Source: Lactifluus volemus
Taxonomy: Eukaryota > Basidiomycota > Agaricomycetes > Russulales > Russulaceae
Length of the DNA stretch: 23,029 nt
Direction: 5' to 3'
Assembly (NCBI GenBank): GCA_022376515.1
Contig: WTXI01000470.1
Span: forward strand, 1-23,029
In this document: in pieces, positions 8,949 to 19,996 of the stretch
How positions within the stretch are numbered: position 1 is the stretch's first letter
Layout of the letters: each line of letters opens with the position of its first letter
Program-made: the position numbers and the translations under genes
Notes under the pieces: model-generated
Databases searched by the model: none
What the model was told of the DNA's origin: nothing
The model's input: the letters and a program-made list of their open reading frames with translations, nothing else

Positions 8949-9629
8949 ATGTCCTTCTCACTCTCCCTATCGCACCCCATCAACACAGCCTTGTTACTTT
9001 ACATCCTCTACCTCTTACAACGCATCATATTACCCTCTACGTCCGTCCCGCGCATCCCCCCAGCAGAATTCAAAGCCGGATACTCTTGGAGGCCACGTTC
9101 GCACGCACCCGCGTTGCTATTTACCACTTTTACCCCTCGAACGCTCACAAAGTTTAACGGACTTGATGGCGGAAGGATATTGCTCGCTATAGCCGGCACC
9201 GTCTTTGACGTTACCGCCGGCAGGGGGTTCTATGGCCCAGGTAAAATAAAAAAACTTTACAGCTTTCTTCTATTTGCTCAAAATAGTCGTACTAGATGGG
9301 ATGTATGGTAACTTTGCAGGGCGAGATGCGTCCCGCGGTATGGCGAAACAGTCTTTCGATCTCGGTGCGCCCAATACGTTTTTTTTTGTCCAGAAACCCT
9401 CTTGTATTGACTCAATCATCGTAGAGATGTTAACGCCGGTCGATCAACCGCTAGATAAGCTCGAGGATCTCACTCCAGAGGAAATGTCAGTAGTAACCCG
9501 CTTCGAGTTTTCTCGATCTACGATGGCTGACCTCGTTAATCCTCCTTTCTCAGAGAGAACATGAAGGGCTGGATTGACCATTTTTCGAACAAGTACATCG
9601 TCTGCGGACGGCTTGTCGAGAATGAATGA
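8949..9629 (+). CDS. dap1: Dap1-like heme-binding protein (MAPR/cytochrome b5-fold), intact copy
   Basis: Four exons (8949-9240, 9296-9364, 9425-9485, 9554-9629), with introns of 55, 60 and 68 bp and matching phases, give 165 residues, the usual size for fungal Dap1. The N-terminus has one hydrophobic segment (about residues 10-28), an expected ER membrane anchor. The cytochrome b5-like core follows: [44 protein letters not shown] and the C-terminal [16 protein letters not shown]. Known members (yeast Dap1, human PGRMC1) bind heme through a Tyr and assist cytochrome P450 enzymes in sterol synthesis; the [17 protein letters not shown] block is the family signature. The start ATG is the first before the hydrophobic segment. 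It has no functional link to the NLR that I can see. Confidence 0.9.
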
Positions 9630-11914
9630 TGGGCTCCAAGGCGAATGGTTTATATCGCGCTGAATGTCCTTGTATTGTCTTTGAAAATGCATTGTTCGCT
9701 TGAATTTGATCGTTACCTCTGTCGAGATGACACACTTTTGAAATCTCACTATATCCCCAAAGCAGCATTTGGTGTTCCTCCCTTGGCCCACTCGGGTCAA
9801 AGGGACATATCACATGTCGACCTTTTGTTCCTTCTCCGAACCATGTGTCCACCACCGCAGAAGGGTGCGACGTGATGTTCCTTGATGCCGTCTCATATAT
9901 CCCTTTCCTCATTGCGAATTTAACCGATAAGTACTGACCAGATGGAGGTACAACTAACCAGGTACTACATCGTATGGGGTACGGTCACGCACGTGAAGGG
10001 AAGGGTCATGGATCATTTGTTATCTTACCCAAGGGAACTATACTACATTCCGGCGCAGTAGATCTTTCATTTGTTACAAGAATGACGTTGGGGAAAGAAC
10101 GGGAGCTGCTGGAACCATGTATGCAGTCCAACCTTTTGGTAATGAACGATAATCTCGCGTAATGGCCTTTTCCGGCCCCAAATCACATGACGACTATAAT
10201 CGTGGGCGCGACGAGACATTTCAAAAGTTATAGTCTCAGTGAGAGAGGTGATCACAGTCGACTCGCGCTCCCCACGTTCCTTGACTCAAGTGGCGTTCAG
10301 AGTTATCAGCAAAGTACATTGTAGATAGGTTAGGATCTCTTGTGAATCTGACAGTACTACAGTTAAACTATACCGAATAGGTTCTATTCTAAGAAGAATA
10401 CTCCGAATTACACAACAGTTACTAAGAGCCCTGTTCAAACAAAGTAAGAGGAAAAGAGTTTTTTTTATAATAATCACAACGTACAGATGATGTTGAATCA
10501 TGATCGATCATGATCATGCACACAGCCACGCTCTCAGGCTAGTCACAGCACTTGGCGTTGACGACGCATACAATGGGTTTGTTTATTCCTCCTTCATGGG
10601 CCTATCACGATCGCTTTCCTAAAGGGTCGTGCAACTACAATGACCGCCATCTATGGCCTAGCATTGAAAGTCAGTTTTATCTCGCATTTGCCAGTGAGGT
10701 GGGTCAAGGTTGAGTTGCATCTGTATCAAGTAAGAAGTGTATAAAATGTTTGGAATATATTAATAAGGTCTTTCTTTGTTCATCTTGTACCCGAAGAACA
10801 GCCTGGGGCTGGTGCGGTACTAGCAATGCAGCAGCAGCAGCTGTTGACGTGGGTTATATATACGTAACAAGACGAGGATTGTTTTGGTGTACAGAATGAG
10901 AACATAATTTATTGTCTTCCTTCGCACAGCCCAGCGACCTGTGACTTTTGCAAGAGTTTGTAACAACTGGCAGGCCATTTTGTTGTCAGACTCCCGATAC
11001 CATCGAAGGAGTCGCCAGCCTCCTTCCTCGATGACACATAGAACTTGAATAGCCGTGCCACGTGAAGACGGCGCTTCGCCTCTCCTTTGTTGCACATTTG
11101 GAGGTTTTAAAGACCCATAACCACTTATTGTGGAAACGCTTTTACTACGGGGATGAACGTCGTTCTCAGAACACGCAAAGTGCCACGGGAGAGGACGTGG
11201 AACTGGAGGTGTGTAAATAGATAGCGGAGGGCATCGGGCATCAGCACAGCACCAGACCAGAGGGGCAAAGACAGATAGTGGCCGTGGCCACGTCACGCTG
11301 AAACATGCAGGGGGTATGATTTGATGGCACGCGTGGGGGGTCTATGCTCATTGATGGAGCTACAAAGGGATGAGGATACATGACGAAGGAAAGTTGTCGA
11401 CAAATTCTAGTTGGTAGAAATCTGGGGGCTAGGGTCGTCTACTACCGTGCTGGATATACGCACTCAGACAGTGGATCCTCTGCCAATTATCCCACACGAG
11501 TCCTTTTGGGTTGGAACGTCCCCCCCTGCTCCGTGCCCGAGCCTCGCCCGGCAGCTCGCATGTGGGAGAATATACAAGAGGTGCTTGCGCGCCCAGACCA
11601 CGTGCATCTCCCTCTGAAGGCGCCACCTCGGCGAGCGGCAGCTCGATGTGCATGTGGGATGGAGCCTATGTGATCGTGCAGAAGAGGTAGAGTGGCATGC
11701 TAAAGAAAGCTCATGCTCAAACCCCAGTGGGAGTGAAACAGAAACAACATATACACTGGCAGGCGAAGCTGCATCGTTGCGTGAGTCACGGTTTCGATGG
11801 CTGGCGGTGGGAGAGCGAGCGAGCTCAGGGTGTTTGGGTGGGGACTGTTGGTATATACCGCAAAGTTTAGAGGTGGCACTGCAGTAATAAAAAGAACATA
11901 CCAATTCATCGTAT
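9630..11914. other. Region between Dap1 and the NLR 3' end
   Basis: No gene is well supported. A short plus-strand frame at about 9868-9942 (AEGCDVMFLDAVSY) is also present in unit B, where about 26 more upstream bases are kept, and may be the tail of a lost gene. A minus-strand ORF at 10820-11296 (158 codons) lies mostly outside the part of the duplication visible in the window and has no motif I recognise. A perfect 18 bp palindrome lies at 10497-10514. The stretch 11297-11914 is NLR 3' flank with only chance frames. Confidence 0.45.
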
Positions 11915-12240
11915 TCAGATATTCCGGTCATATATTTTACCCCAATTTGATCCATGCACGAATTTTGAGAAATCAAGCCGGGTCTCATGCTCGCCTGCAA
12001 TCCAGACCGTCCTTGGTCCATGAAGACACGGTCTATGAAGCGCGGGAATCCATAAAAGAAGCTGTTTGGGTTCTCCACATATCCAACCATCACCACCAAC
12101 CAGGGATTGGTCTGTAAATAAGAGCTTCTCAATATCTTCGGTCACGATACTCTCGACATGAATTGTACAGTCGCCTGACCGCGAGGCAATGTGCTGCTCA
12201 CGGACAGATCTGACCAAATCGGTGAACGGGCCTGATGCAA
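11915..12240 (-). other. NLR C-terminal tail domain
   Basis: After the last full WD40 repeat comes a truncated, degenerate blade ([12 protein letters not shown]) and then an approximately 70-residue tail with [30 protein letters not shown] and the ending KFVHGSNW. The same tail caps the plus-strand relics at 7427 and 19684, so it behaves as a conserved module of this gene family. This block reads without internal breaks. Confidence 0.8.
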
Positions 12241-15200
12241 TCTGTCCCTTGTGGCATCCCACACCTGAATCGTTTTATCGTCCGAGGCCGATGCGATGCG
12301 CAGTCCGTCTGGTGAGAATGCAACAGAATAGACCGGATGGTGTGTCCAGTAAACGGGCCCGCTACAATCTGTCCCATTGTGGCATCCCACATCCAATCGT
12401 TTATCGGACGAGGCCGATGCGATGCGCAGTCCGTCTGGCGAGAATGCAACAGACTTGACCGAACTGGTGTGTCCAGTAAACGGGCCCGCTACATCTGTCC
12501 TGTTGTGGCATCCCACACCCGAATCGTTCTATCGTACGAGGCCGATGCGATGCGCAGTCCATCTGGCGAGAATGCAACAGAATAGACCGATCGGTGTGTC
12601 CAGTAAATGGGCCCGCTACCATCTGTCCCGTTGTCGCGTCCCACACCCGAATCGTTTCATCGTACGAGGCCGATGCGATGCGCAGCCCATCTGGCGAGAA
12701 TGCAACAGAATAGACCGGATTGGTGTGCCAGTAAATGGGCCCGCTACCATCTGTCCTGTTGTGGCATCCCACACCCGAATCGTTTATCCACGAGGCCGAT
12801 GCGATGCGCAGTCCGTCTGGCGAGAATGCAACAGATTGACCCGATTGGTGTGTCCAGTAAACGGGCCCGCTACAATCTGTCCTGTTGTGGCATCCCACAC
12901 CCGAATCGTTCTATCGGACGAGGCCGATGCAATGCGCAGTCCGTCTGGCGAGAATGCAACAGAATTGACCGATCGGTGTGTCCAGTAAACGGTCCCGCTA
13001 CCATCTGTCCGTTGTGGCATCCCACACCCGAATCGTTTATCGGACGAGGCCGATGCGATGCGCAGTCCATCTGGCGAGAATGCAACAGAATTGACCGAAT
13101 TGGTGTGTCCAGTAAACGGGCCCGCTACCATCTGTCCGCTGTGCGTCCCACACCCGAATCGTTTCATCCACGAGGCCGATGCGATGCGCAGTCCATCTGG
13201 CGTGAATGCAACAGAATAGACCGGTTGGTGTGTCCAGTAAACGGGCCCGCTACATCTGTCCTGTTGTGGCATCCCACACCCGAATCGTATTATCGTCCGA
13301 GGCCGATGCGATGCGCAGTCCATCTGGCGAGAATGCAACAGAATTGACCGGATTGGTGTGTCCAGTAAATGGGTCCGCTACCATCTGTCCTGTTGTGGCA
13401 TCCCACACCCGAATCGTTTCATCCACGAGGCCGATGCGATGCGCAGTCCATCTGGTGAGAATGCAACAGAATTGACCGAATTGGTGTGACCAGTAAACGG
13501 GCCCGCTACCATCTGTCCCGTTGTCGCGTCCCACACCCGAATCGTTTTATCGTCCGAGGCCGATGCGATGCGCAGTCCATCTGGCGAGAATGCAAAGAAT
13601 TGACCCGTCTGGTGTGTCCAGTAAATGGGCCCGCTACCATCTGTCCTGTTGTGGCATCCCACACCCGAATCGTTTCATCCACGAGGCCGATGCGATGCGC
13701 AGTCCGTCTGGCGAGAATGCAACAGAATTGACCGGATTGGTGTGACCAGTAAATGGGCCCGCTACCATCTGTCCCGTTGTCGCGTCCCACACCCGAATCG
13801 TTCTATCGAACGAGGCCGATGCGATGCGCAGCCCATCCGGCGAGAACGCAACAGAATCGACCGAACTGGTGTGTCCAGTAAACGGGCCCGCTACCATCTG
13901 TCCCGTAGTGGCATCCCACACCCGAATCGTTTTATCTTCGAGGCCGATGCGACGCGCTGCCCATCTGGGGAGAAAGCAACAGAATAGACTGGGCCATCAT
14001 GTGTTTGAATCACCATTTCCGATGCTGGCCAGTGAGACAACTGCCCACGGTCCATCGTCAATGTATAAGGGAATTTGCGAATGTATCGATTGAAGATGTG
14101 GGAAGAGCTGGGTGTGAATGGGAGCGCCGAGACATAGATATGCGGAGTGCTCCTTGCATCGCCATTCCGAAATACCGCACAAATCTCGACGCATCATTCA
14201 CAAACCCAACAAATTCTTCACCTCCGTTTGCGAACCCTATTATCATTTTTACCCAAAGGTCACCGCATGTCATACTGAATTGTGAGGAGAACCTACCTCC
14301 TGCTGCAACCACGTCGACAGGAACGACATTGCCCGTAAAGCAAGGGGCACACTGCTCTTGATGCTAAGCACTTCCAGCCAAAATAGTAACTTTGTCTCGA
14401 ACAACGATCCAAGTTTTACGAAGAGATCGTCATCGAAAGGAACATGTTCCAAGTGATCGCCCCAGAAACGACAGGCATACGACAAAGCAGGTGGGATGTA
14501 TCTCATAATTCGAGATTCGAGATCTGGAACGTCGCTGTTGGCAAGATATGATGACTCCAGTTTGCAAATGTTGAACTCCAGTTTGTCGATCATCGAAGCA
14601 AGGCAGGAATGTGCCAACTGACGGTGCGAATCCTGAAGGTCCACGTAAAACACACCACCCTTCTTGCTCGTCAGAAAGTCACGGAATGATGTATGGAGAG
14701 GAACGATGGGACGCGTATGGTCAGATGAAGTCACATTACTCAGCAGCGAGCCGAGGTGACTGAGCATCTGTACAGCTGGATCAGGATCCTCGGGTTCCTC
14801 AATTGAGGCATGCCTTCGCAGGGCAATCAAAGAATCGATCGAGAGCGGTTCGATCGCAGCGAAAAGCTGTCCCATTACAGACCGAAATAGGATCTGTGCT
14901 TCATCCGGTTTGAAGTACGCTTCGAGAACTTCTTCATATAACTTGTCCAACGGATCTTGTCCACTGCGATCTCGGGAGTGTCCCAACAAGCGTTGAACAC
15001 ACTTTTTCTTGCTAAAGCCAAAGCTAGCAGGAGGGCTATTTATGAACCCGCATGCAACAGCTGCCCATTGAAACAGGCCCTCTGCCGCTTTCGCTAGTTT
15101 GACCCCATCGCTTTCGAATACATCGGGGGGAGCTCCTTCTGAAGGTACAGCCCAATATCTTGCTCTGTCTTGAGAGCCAGTTCGGCATCATCCATGTAAA

Positions 15201-16739
15201 GCGTATTGATGGACGAAGCTTTGACAAACGCAGGCTCGATGCCATCTTCAGGTCTGGAGTGACGAGTATCCGGAATTCGGATGGAAGCTCGACAAGGTGC
15301 TCGGCGAGAAATGAATGTAATCCATTTTTGCCGATTGCATCCCCACTCTCATCCAAGGCATCGATAACTATAAGAATTGGACAGGGAAGTGGCAAGTTCT
15401 TGAGCGGTTCCACGAGGAGGTTTTCGAAAAGTGTACGATAGCTCGGGTACCACGAAGAGAGGATTTATTCTTGATGACCTCTCCAAGGGTGTGTTTGTAC
15501 GCAGGAATGAGATCGGAGAGATCGCGAGCGATTGTCGTGAAGAGCATGTAAGCCTCATCTTTGGACTGTTCCTTGCGCAAAAAGGCGGAGTATGAGCCGA
15601 GACATTTGCCTTCGAAACGACGTGCAACCTCATGTGCAATCGAAGATTTTCCTGTTCCCGCTTGGCCGAGAAGAACGAGCGCACGATCGATTTGGGATTC
15701 TGGACCCACTTGACGATGAAGTGCAAAAAGTCTTCACGGGTGCCTGGAAGACATCGCTTCTCGTCGCCGTATCGCCAGCCTCCCCTATAGGGTAATTCTC
15801 CGATTTTTCTGTCTAATTCTGTGTATTGATCGTCAGTTCGACGATCCGGTCTCGAGCTGTCTGAATTATCGCGCACCATCCTGAAGGACAGCAGCCTGAG
15901 TGTTGACAACAGCATATGCGAGGAACGTTTCTCGAAGTCGAACAAGGTGGCGCGATACTCTTCGACTTTTCCGTCAACTTGCCACCATATTCTTCAAAGC
16001 CCGCTTTCCTGAAAGTCACACGTTCATATTGAGCAACGAGAGAGGTCAAGACGACGTACCGATTTGCACATCCTTGCATATGACTCGACGAATTCGGCCG
16101 ATTTGGCGACGCACTCCAGCATCTCATCGAGGATGTTTATTGCATGGATCCCGGCTGGATATTCCTCAAAATAGCCGCCTCCTTTGCAAATTCAAATCCG
16201 TCTCGTATTGCCTCAAGTAGTGTTCTGACGTTGTCATCACGCGCGACCTGCTGTAGTAAAGTCTGAAAGCGAGGTGAATGAATGCCCATATTCTCCGAAT
16301 GGGAAAGGAGACGCACCTGAGGAATAAATGAGAGCACAGCCCAAGCCGTCTTCGCATATGGGCTGAGCTGAAGAGCGCAAGTTAGCTCAGCACTGGATAA
16401 GACCTTCTCTAAAGCATACCCCTGCGATTGGACCGACGACGTCGATTACACACTTGACTTTTTCAACAGCATTACTCCATGTCTTCATCGTTTCAAAAGC
16501 CTTCTCAGCGCCATCGAGCGTATTTGACATCTCCGTCTGGCTGTCTGGTACTGCTCCCACAGAGGGACCGCCCTCGATGGGAAGGTTACTCGTTTGGGGT
16601 AGAAGAGCGGGATCTGCTGCGCGTTCCATGGGTTCATTGTCGGTTTGAACAGTAGGATGCCAGCACCTCCTTCAGCGATAGGATTTCCCGGATCGATCGG
16701 TGTGCTAGTAAGGATTGGGGAGTTGACTACCGCCGTCAT
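11915..16739 (-). CDS. NACHT-WD40 NLR-like (STAND) protein gene, frame repeatedly broken
   Basis: The minus-strand gene starts at ATG 16739 and ends with TGA at 11915-11917. In order it encodes a Ser/Pro-rich leader; a helical N-terminal domain ([28 protein letters not shown]); a NACHT NTPase with Walker [10 protein letters not shown] and Walker [13 protein letters not shown]; a post-NACHT helical region; 14 WD40 repeats; and a conserved C-terminal tail. Introns are visible at 16368-16419, 16263-16316, 16009-16059 and 14237-14296. In fungi such proteins act in non-self or heterokaryon recognition, with nucleotide-dependent oligomerisation triggered by WD40 ligand binding. The frame is interrupted at about 16655, 16140, 15985 (two), 15924, 15692, 15428, 15257, 15127, 14152, 13938 and within most WD40 repeats, almost always by one missing base. 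It is a pseudogene, or the consensus is faulty. Confidence 0.85.
12241..14010 (-). repeat. Array of 14 WD40-coding repeats, 129 bp full unit
   Basis: Fourteen near-identical direct repeats, each coding one 43-residue WD40 unit ([14 protein letters not shown] - IRVWDATTG - VAGPFTGHT). Using the block GAGGCCG on the plus strand as marker, they lie at 12284, 12410, 12538, 12666, 12792, 12920, 13046, 13172, 13299, 13427, 13556, 13683, 13812 and 13940. Spacings are 126-129 bp and never above 129. Variable residues cluster after HT (NPVN, SSVD, RRVN, NSVN) and after SAS (YDE, FDR, SDR, DDK, DDN), on the expected ligand-facing surface. The outermost repeat (13940) is the most diverged. Confidence 0.93.
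14297..15020 (-). other. Post-NACHT helical region of the NLR
   Basis: A continuous block of about 240 codons links NACHT to the propellers. It includes [46 protein letters not shown] and [15 protein letters not shown], all typical of the region between NACHT and WD40 in agaricomycete NLRs. It is the longest clean stretch of the gene and ends at the 60 bp intron 14237-14296. The splice needs one extra base to keep frame into the next exon. Confidence 0.8.
15036..15720 (-). other. NACHT NTPase core of the NLR
   Basis: Walker A (GQAGTGKSS) lies at about 15636-15665 and is followed by [20 protein letters not shown]. Walker B ([14 protein letters not shown]) lies at about 15340-15385, with EFRILVTP, the sensor-like strand, after it. 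The lysine and serine of the P-loop and the tandem acidic residues of Walker B are present, so the catalytic residues are not lost. Frameshifts between the motifs (near 15692, 15428, 15257 and 15127) mean that the motifs lie in different reading frames. Confidence 0.85.
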
Positions 16740-17482
16740 AGATGAACTCCCGATTGCTGATACAGTGATCCTTAAGGAAGGTGTAACAAGTTCCGTCGGA
16801 CGTCCGTCAGCATTGTCGAAATAACATCAAGTTCTATATGTAGGATGCTCAGCCAGACACATGGGTATATCTTTGAAATAAGAAACGAACCGCGTTGGGA
16901 TTCGCAGGCTATCTCCTGACTTCCAACGAGGATGTCTTTCCGTGTGGTCCTTTTCGCATAAAGACATATAGTAACACGAGATTGTGGTTGTACAGTACTG
17001 CAGGAGACTCAGATGTTAGCAAGAATGAAGATACGACATTTCCCACAATGTGTTGACGGTCTCGTTCCATTCTACGCGCTGCGCCACGCTCCGCACAGAT
17101 CGTGTCTGCCATATCCTGTCGCCGTCTGTAAATGTGGCGTAAAATCTCCTTTTCTTCCCAAGGAAGGTCTTGAGACGGGGAAGATTGTGCACTCTAAGGA
17201 CTGGCAAGGGCAAGCGATTTAGTATATATGAGAGCACAGTCATGAAATACGTACTGGTCACCTGGAGTCGGGTTGAGCTCAGTTGGATTTCACTGACCTG
17301 AGAGCGGCTGATGTTTGACATTCTGGAGATTTGAGGACCTGGGGTGTAGTAATGGTGAATGTTTGACGGAGAACTGAGTGACAGTTGATGTCATCGATGC
17401 CTTGAGGCAAACACGTTATGTGTCTATATCAGGAAGGACATTACATAATGACGCGTCGCCCCGAAACGTGCGCTGCGCTGCC
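16740..17482. other. Upstream region of the NLR gene, no other gene
   Basis: This stretch lies 5' of the NLR start and matches 39-783 of unit A. It probably holds the NLR promoter and leader, but I see no convincing core promoter motif. Open frames here are short and shift between the copies. Confidence 0.5.
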
Positions 17483-19345
17483 CGACCAAAATCCAATGAC
17501 AGCCCCGCACCACGGGTGCTTTCTCTGTTGCGTCTACCATATTTCCTATCACGGTCACCATTGTCACTCTGGCCACCGTTTCTCTACCTTCCTCATTTAC
17601 TCACTCTTTCAAGTAGAATCGTGTGCAACTGCGCGATTCAAAAAACCCTCGTCACGGAGGCTCTGAAACAGTATTAATTGTTCTGGAATGTACACTACAG
17701 GAACAAAGTGACGATTCCGAAGCAGCAGTGTAGGCAGACCTGAGCATGTGAGAGTGAGTTTCATTATTCACCTTCCAACCACGCCGTCATCTCGAGCCTA
17801 GGGTCATAGTTTGTTAACAACTTGAACTACTTGCCTCGGCGGAGCCTCACAAGACCGCACAAGTCCATAGGCGTGGCCCCAAGAAGCAGGGCAGAAGGTT
17901 TGAATTTCGTGTTGGGCATGGGTATATACATGAGGTGTACACATTATTTCGAACTGCATCTTAATAAAGGATACCCAGTGCCGCAAGGCTCACCGGGGTG
18001 TTAGAAGACAAAATAAGACACCTAGCCGAAATGGGAAGATCACGAATATGGTAGGAAAGTACCGGAAGATGGGCAGAAGGGAAATACTGTACCATGCGGC
18101 GGCCAGAGCAAATTTAGTTTGATCTGACAATGACAGCGCGGGTGACATACATGTTGGGCGTGAAGTCTCACTGATCCTGACTACAGCCCAGTGGACTACT
18201 GCGGCCTGCGGCTCCCACTAGAACTATCCCGTACGCCTCGCCGTGAATAAGGTCTTCGTGGAGGACGTCCTCGACCATGTCCGCGGTCATCCAACTTGTT
18301 CATATCAATTCGTTCCAAGAGACAATATATGCCGTCCTTGGTGGAGTTGGGTCCGGTTGCGCTCGCTCAGGCTTGGCGAAGACGGCTGTTGCTGCTCCTC
18401 CCTTTCGGTAGCCCGGGTATACTTTTGCCCCTTCGTAAGGCGGATGATAACGACGTGCATTGGCGTTTATTCGGTGTACCCTCGCCCGTGCGTATCGACA
18501 GACTGCCGAGGGCCGTGTCGGCTACAAACGACCAAAATCATTCCAGATTCAAACTTTCAGGGTCGATATAGATGGATGTGTATTGAAGGTTCTCCACGTC
18601 GGTGACGTGGGCCGTCGGCCTGGCTTGCACGAATTCTCTTTGTCCAATCACGATCGGAGCGCCAATGCTCACGTGATCGAGATATGATGTTCCGATCTCC
18701 GTTCAACGACGCCAAGTTGTATATCAAGGCCTTTTCTTCATTTGCACCTGGTTGCAGTCACCGAGTTTGGTCATGCCACAAGCCTATAGTACAATTATTC
18801 TTTGGAACTCCAGCGCAACGATGACCTAGTATTCTGAACTTGAATATAGCATGCGGCATCATCCACTACCATTGTTTGCTTCGAGAAGTTCCGAGAGACG
18901 ATTCGATGGGTGTCAGTTGACACAACCCGATCAGCTCCCCAGGAGAGGAGCGAAGGGTTCTTCCACGTAAATCAGCAGTTATCAGCTCCATTTCTCTCTT
19001 TCCCTATCTCATTTGCGTTGTTCCTCCCTCGACCTCTTTCTCACACATGTACTTGGATCACACATTCGTACATCGCGCTCCCACTTTCCTCCGCATCCTC
19101 TTGTTCATTACCTCTCATGCTACGCACGTCATCTCGTTTCTCCCAATACCGAATATCCTTTGGATGCCTGGGCACGGACTTGGCTTGTTTTCTCACGCTC
19201 GCGCTCGTTCCACCGATTAATGGTTTTACGTGAGTCAAGGCAGGATAAATGTATTGAAGGACCTTGCACTGGCATCCATGCCGGCTCTTGTATCTCTTTA
19301 TGCCAAAAGGGCCGTGAGGAAAGATACCCTTGTTGGGAGGAAGGA
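17483..19345. other. Long stretch without a supported gene, unit B
   Basis: This is the counterpart of 5136-7095. It carries extra deletions relative to A (for example near 18025-18100 and 19165) and short frames that do not agree with those in A. I see no gene, RNA or mobile element. Confidence 0.5.
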
Positions 19346-19683
19346 GGTCATTTGTGAACCCCAACGCGGTTCGTCTTCGTTTTTTTGAACTCTGAGACTG
19401 GGGTGCCGGAACAAGACGGGCTGTAGCAGCCCCGTTTGCTGATGACGCAAATCAAGTTGAGAAGATCGATGGCATACATTTTATGGATCAATCCGTGATC
19501 AACAGTGACGGCTGGATATATGGAGAGGAGAAAGAACTTCTTTTATGGATTCCTGAGCTTCACAGGTCGTGTCTCCAAAGACCTAGCAATGTCTGGATTG
19601 CGGGTGAGAATGAGACACGGCTTGATCTCTCGAAGTTTGTGCACGGATCAAAGTGGACTACAGTACAATCACAATTTATCTAG
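19346..19683 (+). pseudogene. NLR C-terminal relic, unit B
   Basis: This copy of 7096-7426 ends with TAG at 19681-19683. It keeps a longer uninterrupted frame before the DGWIYGEEKELLLWIP block than unit A, but has a TGA at about 19395 where A reads Arg. The conserved tail is complete (VWIAGENETRLDL, SKFVHGSKW). It adds no WD40 or NACHT sequence. Confidence 0.72.
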
Positions 19684-19996
19684 AGGGTGAAGATGTATTT
19701 TTTATGGCTTTCTGTAATTCGAGTATGCTCTCGTGCGCGTGCTATGATGTTATCATCCTACCCAGGCGGCCTTGTGCTTCACAGAGAAGCTCTATCATTC
19801 ATGACTGTGACTTTTCGCTTTACCTTGTTCCACCGGGCCCGGAGGACTTGGATGCAGCTACGAGTCGCGGCTTCTTGAACGATTTACCTTTAGCAGGCAA
19901 TGAGATTAACTTATTGAGAAATGGCTCGGGTCGTTTGGCATTTGAAGCAAATTCACCCCAGACTTGAGCTTGGGCTTGGACTTGAGCTTTGATGCG
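19684..19996. other. Spacer between NLR relic and Pro-rich gene, unit B
   Basis: Counterpart of 7427-7730. No supported gene; frames differ from those of unit A by small indels. Confidence 0.4.

Larger units (their letters stand above)
5111..10738. repeat. Segmental duplication, unit A, main part
   Basis: From about 5136 this segment matches 17483-23029 in direct orientation to the window edge, so the duplication probably continues beyond it. Differences are scattered substitutions and many one- to several-base indels, with a few larger gaps (for example near 5674-5790 and 9850). The first 25 bases after the transposon (5111-5135) are absent from B. The segment holds the NLR relic, the Pro-rich gene and Dap1. 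Confidence 0.95.

Noticed and set aside
10820..11296. Minus-strand 158-codon ORF
   Set aside because: No motif, no splice structure, and an odd composition ending in Leu/His runs. It was kept only as a note in the region entry.
12607..13347. Long plus-strand ORFs (246 codons and others) across the repeat array
   Set aside because: They are antisense shadows of the repeated WD40 code; periodic sequence keeps all frames open.
12241..14010. CRISPR-like or satellite array
   Set aside because: The repeats have no unique spacers, are contiguous, and translate to WD40 units on the minus strand.
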